64,000 nt of DNA, taken from positions 25,883,001 to 25,947,000 of the forward strand of contig NC_135119.1 of NCBI RefSeq assembly GCF_050908995.1, written 5' to 3'. Below, in pieces: positions 12,181-22,727 of the stretch (within the stretch, counting starts at the first letter, position 1; the number at the start of each line of letters is the position of its first letter). The stretch is from Andrena cerasifolii (lineage: Eukaryota > Arthropoda > Insecta > Hymenoptera > Andrenidae). A program made the translations under genes and the position numbers. The notes under the pieces are model-generated. The model was not told the DNA's origin and made no database searches. It saw only the letters and a list, made by a program, of their open reading frames with translations.

Positions 12181-12810
12181 TTTGGAGCGTTGATATTTTG
12201 GAGCGTTGATATTTTGGAGCATTGATATTTTGGAGCGTTGATATTTTGGAGCGTTGATATTTTGGAGCGTTGATATTTTGGAGCGTTGATATTTTGGAGC
12301 ACTGGTATTTTGGAGCACTGATATTTTGGAGCACTGATATTTTGGAGCACTGATATTTTGGAGCACTGATATTTTGGAGCGTTGATATTTTGGAGCGTTG
12401 ATATTTTGGAGCGTTGATATTTTGGAGCGTTGATATTTTGGAGCGTTGATATTTTGGAGCGTTGATATTTTGGAGCGTTGATATTTTGAAGCGTTGATAT
12501 TTTGGAGCGTTGATATTTTGAAGCGTTTATATTTTGGAGCGTTGATATTTTGGAGCGTTGATATTTTGGAGCGTTCATATTTTGCGGCGTTGATATTTTG
12601 CAGCGTTGATATTTTGCAGCGTTGATATTTTGGAGCGTTGATATTTTGGAGCACTGATATTTTGGAGCGTTGATATTTTGGAGCGTTGATATTTTGGAGC
12701 GTTGATATTTTGGAGCGTTGATATTTTGGAGCGTTGATATTTTGGAGCGTTGATATTTTGGAGCGTTGATATTTTGGAGCGTTGATATTTTGCATCGTTG
12801 ATATTTTGCA
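12181..12810. repeat. 16-bp minisatellite, locus 2
   Basis: About 39 units, dominant form GATATTTTGGAGCGTT, with a patch of GAGCACTGATATTTTG variants at about 12295-12375 and again near 12650. Same family as loci 1 and 3, but fixed for TAT rather than TGT at the variable position. A 275-codon minus-strand frame (12006-12833) crosses it. Because 16 is not a multiple of 3, all three minus frames give the same 16-residue cycle (NAPKYQRSKISTLQNI), so I treat the frame as an artefact of the repeat. Confidence 0.95.
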
Positions 12811-14896
12811 TGAACATCAGCCCACATCAGCAACCAGTATTATAAAAGCTGCTGATTTCAAGGTTATTAACCACATTTCGGTTGCTAATTCCTAATTTCC
12901 TTAGCTTTCGGCTACAAAAGCAGAGTCGATACCGTAACCACCAGATCTGGCGATTCTTTAGACTAAGCTAGAAGTACTCGTAGCTGAAGCAACGGGAAAG
13001 ACGGTTTAGAGGATCCAGTTTGTCCTCGCAAGCTCCACAGACACCGAACGAGATGGCGAAGTTTCGGCAGAGGCGAGGCTCGTTAATCCCGAGTAAGTTT
13101 TCGAACAGAGGAAGGACATACCTCTTCTGACTCGGGACCAAGCTGCCGGCAAACGATCCGGGGAAAAAATCAAGCGTACAGAGAGAGGAGCTTAGCATCG
13201 AACCTCCCTGTAATCCTAGCCCCGTGGCTCTAGCCGAAGGACCCGGTGTCTCGTGGTAATCCTGGTCCAGGATCGGGCACGAACAGCTCTTGATCACGCG
13301 AGCCGAACGATCCCGTAGGACGCGACGCCTGGACCTGGTGCAAAGGACCTACCCCCCTCGCGGCACCGTAAATCCATTCTCCAGGCAGATCTAGATGCTG
13401 GCGGGCTCGCGTGCTTATCCTGTATGGTGCTCCCCGTGGCACGGATTCGTCCCTGTCTGTTTGCTCGACGCACGAGGATCGGCCGAATAATGAACTTAAT
13501 GAAATGGAGGTGAGGGAGGATTCGTTGCTGACGAGTGCGAAAGTTGGAGTCGAATTTAGGGTGGGTTTGAAGTGGGTGGTTGAGTGGTGAGAAATATGCA
13601 GCTCGACAGTTTGAAGTTTTAGAGTGTGGAGTCTGTAGGATGTGGAGTCTGAGGGATGGAGGAAGTGGGGGATGTAGAAGATAGGTGTAGAATGTAAGGA
13701 ATGTGGAATATGTGGGGTGTGCCAGTAATCTGGAGGTATAGAATATTGGGGTATTAAAATCGGCGGGGGGGGGGGGGGGGGTGCAGAATATGGATTTCAG
13801 GAGATATAGAGTCTGAGGAATATGTAGAGGCTAAGGAATACAGATTTTCGGAGATGTAGGAACTAAGGACTGTAGAATGTGGGATACAGAATTCTGCAGA
13901 CGTAGAATCTAAGGAATACAGAATTCAGACGTAGAGTCTAAGGAATACAGAGTTATGGAGATGTAGTATGTAAGAAATGTATGAATATAGAATATGCGGA
14001 TTGCAGAACTGAAGGGACGTAGAACCTGAGAAATACAGAGCCTGCGAAGCAGAGGAACCAGATGATGGGGAATCCAAGGAACGTTGAATTTAGCAAAGGT
14101 ACAAGGCAGATAACATAGATCTAGAGATACTACAGAATAAAGAAGACAAATAAATTATACAACCACAGAACAACAAATTTAAAGTTCCGTTTCTCCAAAG
14201 TCCACCCATAAAGTACGTCAATTTCTTCGATAACAGTGACCATCTCCAAACTACGAGAAAATTATCCCTCGTAAATCCAACCCTCAACTCACGATCTGCA
14301 GAATCAAAACAGTGGACCCTGTACTTTCGAAAAGTCTACAAAAACCGATATCAATCGAGGGCAAAGATCAGCCAACCCGCGCGAACAGCGTCCCCGAAGA
14401 TCTGTGAGCTCGAACGGCGGCTAACGAGGCGATAGATTCGTTCCCTCAGGAGGTCAGAAGATAGAATAACTCTCATCCGGGGAAATATAGAGCCCGCTCG
14501 ATCCTGATCGCTGCAGCAATCAGTAAATTCTTATGGCTAGGGCGGAACGTGCCTCTGATAAGAAAGAGGGCATCGTTGATAGCGGTGTCCGGGATGAATT
14601 CACTGCGCTCGTGAAGGGCTACTTTTATTTTCCTGAAAGAGATCGATGCTCATAATTTTATTCGAAGGCCTTTCCCTACACGTTCGAGATCTTCGTGCGG
14701 GCCCCCTTCAAGCGCGACATCGTTACAAGGAGTAACATCTTCCCCGCCATTCTTCTTCGTGAACTTCCCGCGGCAGACAAATTGGCGGGGTGGCTTGCAT
14801 ATAGATGGGGGTTGCTCAACCTCCAACTGTACCGTATTTTTGACAGTGCAGAGGGCGAAGTGCATCGAGACTCAATGTATCGTCAACAATAAATGT
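12811..14896. other. Non-coding stretch, no gene seen
   Basis: 12.9-13.5 kb is GC-rich with overlapping short minus-strand frames and no recognisable domain. The degenerate repeat at 13620-14060 is listed separately. The rest (14.1-14.9 kb) shows nothing I can name. Confidence 0.55.
13620..14060 (+). repeat. Degenerate purine-rich minisatellite with a 17-G tract
   Basis: Repeated variants of GGAGATGTAGAATCTAAGGA and AATACAGA at roughly 30-bp spacing, clearest at 13840-13960. A run of 17 G residues occupies 13765-13781. The strand is strongly purine-biased. Probably a decayed tandem repeat. Confidence 0.7.
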
Positions 14897-15021
14897 GGCA
14901 CTGAGAGCAAAAACGGACCTAACCCACATTGAAACATAATTAATTATTGATTTTACATTATTGCTACTAAATCAATTTCGTAAAGAAAAATGTGGATTAG
15001 TCTATTTTTGCTCTTAATGCC
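14897..15021. mobile_element. 125-bp palindromic MITE abutting minisatellite locus 3
   Basis: Arms of about 34 bp: GGCACTGAGAGCAAAAACGG at the left and TCTATTTTTGCTCTTAATGC at the right are inverted partners, and both continue into the CCACATT motif. The AT-rich centre has no frame. The right end touches the first unit of the 16-bp minisatellite. No clear target-site duplication, perhaps because the array has replaced the flank. Confidence 0.7.
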
Positions 15022-15480
15022 TTGATATGTTGAAGCGTTGATATTTTGAAGCGTTGATATTTTGAAGCGTTGATATTTTGAAGCGTTGATATTTTGAAGC
15101 GTTGATATTTTGAAGCGTTGATATTTTGAAGCGTTTATATTTTGAAGCGTTGATATTTTGAAGCGTTGATATTTTGATGCGTTTATATTTTGATGCGTTG
15201 ATATTTTGAAGCGTTGATATTTTGAAGCGTTAATATCTTGAAGCGTTGATATTTTGAAGCGTTGATATTTTGAAGCGTTGATATTTTGAAGCGTTTATAT
15301 TTTGATGCGTTAATATCTTGAAGCGTTGATATTTTGAAGCGTTGATATTTTGAAGCGTTGATATTTTGAAGCGTTAATATTTTGAAGCGTTGATATTTTG
15401 AAGCGTTGATATTTTGAAGCGTTGATATTTTGATGCGTTGATGATTTGAAGTGCTGATATTTCGAGCGTTCGCGTTTTGG
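15021..15480. repeat. 16-bp minisatellite, locus 3
   Basis: About 29 units, dominant form GATATTTTGAAGCGTT (GAAG where locus 2 has GGAG). The last units, 15432-15480, switch to the variant block seen twice in locus 1 (9329-9379 and 9633-9682), which suggests exchange between loci. Confidence 0.95.
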
Positions 15481-16453
15481 ATATATTAAGGTAATAATTA
15501 TTATCTTCTAATTGTAAGTCACTTACCACCTTTTCGACTTGAAACTTCTGCATTTTCTTATTTTGCAAATTCTGAATGTCGGCTGCAGAATAGAATTCAG
15601 AAAAACTCAATCCTCTCATACGCGTATAAATCAGTTGCTTTCAATTAAATTCTATACTCTCCAAGCTCCTCCCCTGTTATTATTCATTCTCCCAACAATT
15701 ATGCAAAGCGACTTTCCATCCAGGAAATGCGATGAACTTTCTGCAAATTCTCGTCTCCACTGTTTGCAAGTGAATTCGTGATCACGCCGATTAATTGCTT
15801 GTAAACTGATATGGGGCCCCCTCCGCCGATTCTCGTAACCAGGCTTCCCAACTCTCGCGATTAAAGATCGTCAGACCCGCGTAATGACTCGCGTCCGATT
15901 TCTGGAAAATAATTTCCTCGCCTCTGGAGAGGCAGTCGCCCCCTCCTTAAGGGGGAGCCGGTCCTCGAAGGGTGCGCGACCATTCATTCGTCGTCTTCAA
16001 CTCCAGTCGCCTCCGATTCCACAGCCCTCGATCTCAAAGCAATCGATATCCACCCCTGAAATCGAGCTCGACGAAAATGAGCGCCCCCCGGCTTAAAAAT
16101 TAACCGAACATACCCCCGGAGACCAGGAATCACTTCCTGCGCGCTTTTCTTCGGGTGGAAATATTTTGTGAGCGTCGCGTTGCTCGTTATATACGGCGAG
16201 CTCGGTAATGATTCTCTTTTTTGGATTTGTGACGAGGTCAAATATCGATCGATGGGGAGGCGCAAGCTGGGTGCTTTAAAAAGGAATATGTGGGCCGTGA
16301 AAATATGAGGAATGCTACCCTTCTTCCTACAAGATAGCTACTTTTGTTCGTGGAAGAATTGAGTGACTTTTATATATCTATTTCTGAATGGTGACATCAT
16401 ATGCGTATTCAGCCTGTGCGTGAACCGCCGATCGGTGTTCAGCGAGCACTGTT
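15481..16453. other. Non-coding stretch, no gene seen
   Basis: AT-rich, then GC-rich from about 15.8 kb. Short open frames (15539-15781, 15884-16096 plus; 15984-16265 minus) have no recognisable domain. Confidence 0.55.
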
Positions 16454-17791
16454 GGGACATTCCACGCGCAATCGGACACTTTTTGGAGTAACATTTCGGA
16501 TGTGGCTGAAATTTGAATATGTTGTAGTCTTTAGGGATATATAAACATATCTCGAAGGATTTTTGACAATTTTGAAAAATGTCGATTTTACAACTGTTTG
16601 AAGGTAAGTGATAATTTTTTTTCAATAAATTATAACTATGGAAGTAGTAAATGGATGGAGATGAGGTTTACGGCGATTTGTAGAAAAGACACTGAAGTTT
16701 TAAGAAAAAATTATTTCAGTTTAGAAAAAAAAAGATTGAACCATTTTTGTGCAATTATTTTGTTTGTTTATTTTAAATTGGTAAGTATTTGAAAAAAAAC
16801 TAAAGGAGGAAAACTCTTACTGTTTTTTATATCCAACATAATACGGTATCTCAATTTTTGGTGTTCGTAATATTTTCCTTGAAACGAGGGTGACTTTTAA
16901 TTTTTTTAAATGGAATGCTATATATTTGATTACCCAATATGAAAGCGACTGTCAAGACAAATTCAACCATATGGTACACTATGACATTCAATGCCACATA
17001 AGGTTAGCAATGAAAGAAAGAAACCTTATCTACTAGATAGATAGTTCAATATATTTACTTATTCCTAGCCTTGTGTGGCCTTCAAGGTCATAGTGTACCA
17101 TATGGTTGAATTTGCCTTGACAGTCGCTTTCATATTGGGTAATTAAATATATAACATTCCATTTAAAAAACTAAAAGTCACCCTCGTTTCAAGGAAAATA
17201 TTGCGAACACCAAAAATTCAGATACCGTATTATGTTGGATATAAAAAACAGTAACAGTTTTCCTCCTTCAGTTTTTTTCAAATATTTACCATTTTCGAGA
17301 ATCCTGTATAAGAATATCAGGTAAGCCGCTTGGCCGCTGCGAGTACCGCGGTGCTGGGCGACGCAGCGTCAACTTTCAACAATTTTAACAAGGCCAATTT
17401 TAAAATGCCCATATTTTTGACAATTAAACTATGAAGGGGAAGGATATAACTATATTCTGTTTTTTTCAGATTTTTAAAATCGCGCCCGTTGTTAAAAAAC
17501 TGCGTTTGTTTAAAATAATTGCCCAAAAATGGTTAAAAAAATTTGTTTCTGAAACTGAAATAATTTTTCTCAAAACTTTAATGTCTTTTCTACAAATCGC
17601 CGTAAACGTAAATAATTTATTGAAAAAAAGTTAGCACTTACCTTCAAACAGCAGTAAAATCGACATTTTTCAAAACTGTCAAAACTCCTTCGAGATACGT
17701 TTATATATCCCTAAAGACTACAACATATTCAAATTTCAGCCACATCCGAAATGTTACTCTAAAAGGTGTCCGATTTCACGTGGAATGTCCC
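16454..17791. mobile_element. 1.34-kb foldback element with TGTT duplication
   Basis: The termini are GGGACATTCCACG and its inverse, flanked on both sides by TGTT (16450-16453 and 17792-17795), a likely 4-bp target-site duplication. Outer arms match between 16454-16730 and 17530-17791. Inner arms match between about 16780-17020 and 17060-17290, with long near-identical stretches around CCAACATAATACGGTATC and CCATATGGTACACTATGAC. The centre lies near 17040. About 230 bp of the right arm (17294-17530) has no partner on the left. No transposase frame. Confidence 0.85.
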
Positions 17792-19248
17792 TGTTACCAA
17801 TGAGAGTGAACGATTTCCGCACGCGGCGTACGCGCAGAGTTTCAACTTCCGAATCCAAAGACTCCATGGAATTGCAGGGGGTTCCTTTCGCGTCACAGGT
17901 AGTATCAAATAGATCCAATTACGCGCAATAGTAAGACGTTGAAAATAATCATCAAGTCACCCCAAGATGACTGCGAAGCAATCCCAACCGTTTTAAAAAT
18001 TTCCACTTCATAAAATCAAGAGATTCCAGGAGTCTACTGTCCTCTGGAATTGAGCAAACTTAAAAGAAGAAGCCCTCGTTCACCATTCCCTCTGCGCCCG
18101 CTAGAAACATCCCCCGGTTCGATTCGAATCTCCGCGACGGGATTCTCTTTCTCCCACGGTCCACGGATATCTCCGCCGCCTCTCAACCCCCCGGCCCCCG
18201 CAAGGATCGCCGGAAAGACTCTCGATCCGCTTTCTGGAGAGGTCCGGGGGCCATTGGTCGCGCGATTCGAGCGGCACAAAAGGGGAACCAAGGGGATGTC
18301 GCACGGATGTTGCTCGCGGAGGCGTCGAGCTGCAACGCCCCGTTATCGAGCCACCGTCCAACTTTTCCAGACCCCTGGCCCAGGTCGACCCCGTAAGCCA
18401 CCGTTATATATTTCAGGGTATCTGCCGGCGAACGGGCGATCGCGGACAATCGATAATCCGATCGCAGCGGATCGTTCGGGGAACGAGGGGCCAGACGCTC
18501 GTTCGTCTGCTGCTTTAAAAATTAACCCTGGACGGTCGCGAGGGTTCGTGGGCCAGGGGTGGCGAGGGGGGGAGTGGCGAACCAGCTACAGAAATACTCG
18601 TCGATGTCACCGACGATTTTCCAGCAATCCAGCCGGCAAACTCCTCGAGCTTTACCTCGTCCTCCTCTTTCTTCTTCTCCCAGCGCCACCCTTACTCTCT
18701 CATCCTCTCTCTCTCTCTGTTTACCCTCCGCAGTCGGCGGGGCCTCGCTCCCCGAGCGTCGTAAATCTTGCAACGAATCGCCTCCTTTTTTATTCCTCCT
18801 TCCTTTACGCTGCCAGCGTACTAGCGCGTACGTGTTTTTTTTTTGTGACGCGTTCCGCGCCGAAAAAAAAGGGGGTTGGAACTGGCGGAAGCATCTTTCG
18901 AGTAAAGAGCATCACATGCATGGTTTCTGGGGTAAACGCCCAGGCTGCCTGGTGAATTTTGCAGCGCTGTCTGCGGTGGCGTGGCGGAGGATACGGTGAA
19001 ACGCTACTGGAGCTTGTCGAGTGGTTAAATATTCATTTTTGGCGGGCATCCTGAGAGCCGATCGGTTTATTGTGGCGGGGATGTGGAACGTTTTGTGGCG
19101 ATTGTAAACTGCTGGTGGTGGATTGTTTCGATGGGGCAGGGGGGTTGCTTGGTGGTGGCTGGCGTCCTGTTGCTTATCCTGGGCTTCGAGGTTAGGAGAT
19201 TGGGAATCGCAGGATGGTTAAAGCGGGAACGCCGAAAATAAGCCTCTT
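17792..19248. other. CpG-rich non-coding stretch
   Basis: 18.05-18.9 kb is strongly GC- and CpG-rich with open frames in several overlapping frames on both strands, including 301 codons at 18050-18955. None shows a recognisable domain. The composition itself explains the length. A (CT)n tract lies at 18704-18718. A regulatory island is possible but not shown. Confidence 0.5.
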
Positions 19249-20241
19249 TTAAGGGGGTATTCTAGTCGAGACACTCGTTTTTCAAGGTGATATTTGAAAA
19301 TTAATTCTGGAAAACCTATCGCGCCTACAGGGCAGGGGTTTTGCACACATATTTAGTAGTGTTTGAACTATCAACACAAATTTTTGGAATGCATTGTATT
19401 GAAATTTGTACAAGTTACACGCCGAAGCGCAGGTCATGTCATCAAAAACCGTCCTAGTGATCTGAAACGAAAGTACCAAAGATTTTTTTAATCTGTATGA
19501 GTGTAGTTATCGTCCGAACTAGATGTAACCATGTCCGGACATTGTTACCGAAATCACAGCTGTTTAAAAATTTATATTTGATTTTTTCGACTTTTCTTGA
19601 GCTGAAACAAGGTTTGTTAAAATTGTATTACCTAATTTTAGCACAATGTCTTATGGGATTATAAACAAAATGAGTAGGAAAACATGCAAAAATTTTAATA
19701 TTTTAATTAATTTTCTAGAGCCCTCACAAACAAAATATAGGTCGCTGGCAGGGTGTGTAACTTTGGAACGCCAGCTCCGAAGTCAAATTTAAAACTTTTT
19801 TTATCAACTATATGAGTGTAGTTTCCGTTGCACGCACGGATTTTTTTAACAAATTATTTTTGTAAAAATGGCGCGCTTTAGAAGAAAAAGTTTCGAAAAT
19901 CCGCAAATAAGATGGACAGTTTGTCGAGCATATTTCAAAAAATTTGTTTTCGATCAAAAAATCCGCACGTGCAACGAAAACTACACTCATATAGTTTATA
20001 AAAAAATTAAGTTTGATTTCAGAGCTGCTGTTCCATAGTTACACATTTCGCCGACGAACTACGCTTTTTGTGAGGGATCTAGAAAATTAATTACTATATT
20101 AAAATTTATGTATGTTTTTCTATTCATTTTTTTTTATAGGCTTTCAAAACATTGTACTAAAGGTAGGTAATACAAATTTTATATGAAAATTGTAAATTAT
20201 GCATGAAAAAAATTCTCAAAAAAGTGGTGTTCCCCCTTAAG
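19249..20241. mobile_element. 993-bp TTAA-flanked element with internal palindrome
   Basis: TTAA at 19249-19252 and 20238-20241. The ends are TTAAGGGGGTATTC and, inverted, TTAAGGGGGAACACC. Most of the interior (about 19600-20230) is an imperfect palindrome centred near 19900, with arms sharing ATATGAGTGTAGTTTCCGTT, AACTTTGGAACGCCAGCTC and TAATTTTCTAGAGCCCTCAC. Non-autonomous. The TTAA target is typical of piggyBac-type transposition; the assignment is inference. A right-end fragment of the family lies at 5989-6165. Confidence 0.8.
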
Positions 20242-20427
20242 GGGTTAAGCCTAGTCAGTTTTAATGTCATGTTTTAATGTTTTTCTATAACAAAATTACT
20301 GAGAGTTGCTGCATATATGACTTCTAAAATAAGCGAATAGTTGTAACAAAATATACAGTAAATATTCCACAAAAAATTCTTGAAAATCGCGTTCTTTTTT
20401 TAAAGCTGACTAGGCATAACCCCTTAA
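20238..20427. mobile_element. 190-bp TTAA MITE sharing a target site with its neighbour
   Basis: TTAA at 20238-20241 and 20424-20427. Terminal inverted repeats are about 20 bp: AGGGGTTAAGCCTAGTCAG on the left against AGGGGTTATGCCTAGTCAG on the right. It starts on the same TTAA that ends the 993-bp element. The element at 58467-58943 has one related end (CCTGACTAGGTATAACCCC). No coding capacity. Confidence 0.85.
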
Positions 20428-20535
20428 GTGTGGGTATGGTTGTTGAAACGATAGTTGGGATTGAAGCGATGCTTTTTAAACAAACTTTCTGCAACTTCCC
20501 TATTTCGAGGGTTTCAATTAGTCGCAGCAGTTGAT

Positions 20536-21060
20536 TACCTAAGGAAGACTATAATGTCCCTTCGCTACCCTGGCATAGCGATTCCACAACCCTCTATTCA
20601 AGCAAAGCTCTTCCAGCCTCGTCCAACTTTCTCACTCCCTCACATCCAATAACTTATATGAGCTAATCACCTACGGAAGATCACAACGTCCCTCCACGTC
20701 CCTCGCACAGCAATTTCACAACCCTTCACCTACACAAGGCTCTTCTTCCCAAACCAACCGCCCCATTTCCTCACATCCAATTACTTACATCAACTAATCA
20801 CCTACAGAAGATCACAACTTACCACCAGATCCCTGAAATAATATTCCCACAGCCCTCATTCCTCGAACAAGACAAACCTTCCCAAAGCAATCTCCTCGAA
20901 CTTCCGAATTGGTGACAAAATTCCGACGCCTCTGATTATTTATACGAGCTAATCACCTCAAGAAGACCACAACGTCCCTCCACCTCCCTAGCATAGCAGT
21001 TTCACAATACTCCCGCCGAGGCAAGATTCTTCTTCTTATCAAAGCAACCACCCCAACCCC
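20536..21060 (+). repeat. Degenerate ~132-bp tandem repeat, four units
   Basis: Units begin at about 20536, 20668, 20799 and 20954 (spacings 132, 131, 155). Each opens with CACCTACGGAAGATCACAAC or a variant, continues with a CGTCCCTCC...TAGCA segment and TTCACAACCCT, and ends near ACTTATATGAGCTAAT. The third unit is longer and most diverged. No frame is maintained. Confidence 0.75.
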
Positions 21061-22346
21061 CTAGCAACGTCGTCGTCGATACCAGCCCTTCGCGTAGCGC
21101 GGCAGATCCGAGTGCACCGCCGACTCGGCATCGACAAAAGGTATCCAGAGGAAGCAGACAGCGCGACGAAGTCCCCGCAGGTGGATCGATGAGTAATCGC
21201 GGCACGTTCATCCGAATATATTCGCGCATAAAGCGCGAGGGGGGTGGATGCTTTCAGAGGGGAGGGCGACAGGAATATATCTCGGCCCGTTCCTTGTCGA
21301 CTGTACCCAGGGGCTTGCATAGGAGCGGGTGTTTTGCCGGGGCGCGAGCTCCAGACTACATTCACTTTCGAGGGTTATCAGCGGGCCTCCCCCGGGAGAG
21401 AGGGTCGCTTTGTCCACCGACTCCCATATTTCAAGGGAGGCCCGTTGAAAAGCCCCGTGTACCAGCGCGCAAACTACGTGTTGTACCGGTTTCGGCCTTG
21501 GCTCGCCCGTCCTTTCGGCCACGGTGTGCCGTTGACAAATGTCCCTGGGCCGTTTCGATCTTGGCCCATCCTGCTTTCTTTCTACACCCTTTCCTTCTTC
21601 CCCCTTTTCAACGACGCGATGTCGTCGATTCTATTTCACTTCCTGACCCGTCCCCCGCCCACCTCGGCACGGGATTCCTGCCGAGGATCGACGGGCTCCG
21701 GTGACGTTTACGTGCAACTCTCCTTCTTTTGGCCGATGCGCAGAAGGGGATGCAGAGGATTTTTGGAGGGCTGCAGCGGTGGGCGGAGGTGGAACAGGTG
21801 CGAGGAGGATTGTAAGTAATTCAAGTGGAAATGGATTGATAGTGGAATTAATACTGGCAGGCAATTTGAAGTTGCAGTTTAGTGATTTAGTAGGTTTCAA
21901 GTTTGAAGAATGGAAATTGCAGGGAATTTGAATTTGATTACTATCTATATGAGGTTTTTTTTATAAGATTCTTATTCATAAGGTTTTCCAAATTTGGTGC
22001 TTTCTGGCTTCCTGTGAAGTGTGAGTTGACTCAACTCCTGCATAATAAATCATAAGAAGTGTTTTACAGAGCGAAACACACTCAAAGTGCGATAGCTTTA
22101 TATTACAAGCTTTAATTTAGCTTCACTCGTGAGTTAGTTAGTTTCTTAGGGTGAAATCTTGTAAGCGAATCTTGACGCACTTCCACATACACGACCGACT
22201 TGAAACTTTGCACAGATACGTAGTTCCGATGACAAAACAATATTTTTACTAAAAAGCAGAAAATGATTTAGAGTAAAAAAATTATTTTATGAGTAATGGG
22301 CATTTTATTAATAATTCCCCCTTTTCCGCTTTCATTGTCCATCAAG
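21061..22346. other. Non-coding stretch, no gene seen
   Basis: 21.1-21.8 kb is CpG-rich with overlapping frames on both strands (171 codons at 21189-21704, 191 at 21244-21819 plus; 104-108 codons minus). None has a recognisable domain. 21.9-22.3 kb is AT-rich; no paired ends found. Confidence 0.5.
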
Positions 22347-22727
22347 GGAAAGGATAGAACTATATTCTCCTTTTTTTAGATTGTTAAAATCGCGCCCGAT
22401 GTTAAAAACCTGCATTTGTTTAAAATAATTGCACAAAAATGGTTAAAAAAAAAATTTTCTAAACTGAAATAATTTTTTCTTAAAACTTCAATGTCTTCTC
22501 TATAAGCACCGTAAAGCTCATCTGCATCCGTTTACTACTTCCATAGCTATAATGTATTGAAAAAAAGTTAGCACTTTACTTCAGACAGCTGTAAAATCGT
22601 CATTTTTCAAAATTTCGAAAAATCCTTTGAGGTACGTTTAAATATCACTAAAGACTACAACATATTCAAATTTCAGCAATCTACGAAAATTTACTCCGAA
22701 ATCTGTCAGAGTTCGCATGGAATGTCC
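22347..22727 (+). mobile_element. Solo right arm of the 16454-17791 foldback family
   Basis: A diverged copy of 17435-17791, from GGAAAGGATAGAACTATATT through AAAATCGCGCCCGATGTTAA and ACTACAACATATTCAAATTT to the terminus GGAATGTCCC near 22727. Unlike the right arm at 17.6 kb, it retains the CATCCGTTTACTACTTCCAT segment found in the left arm near 16650. No left partner found. Confidence 0.75.

Noticed and set aside
12006..12833. 275-codon minus-strand frame as a repetitive protein gene
   Set aside because: It consists of minisatellite units that lack stops in all minus frames; frame ends fall in unique flanks with no gene signals.
18050..18955. 301-codon plus-strand frame
   Set aside because: Overlapping long frames exist on the other strand and in another plus frame; very GC-rich; no domain recognised.
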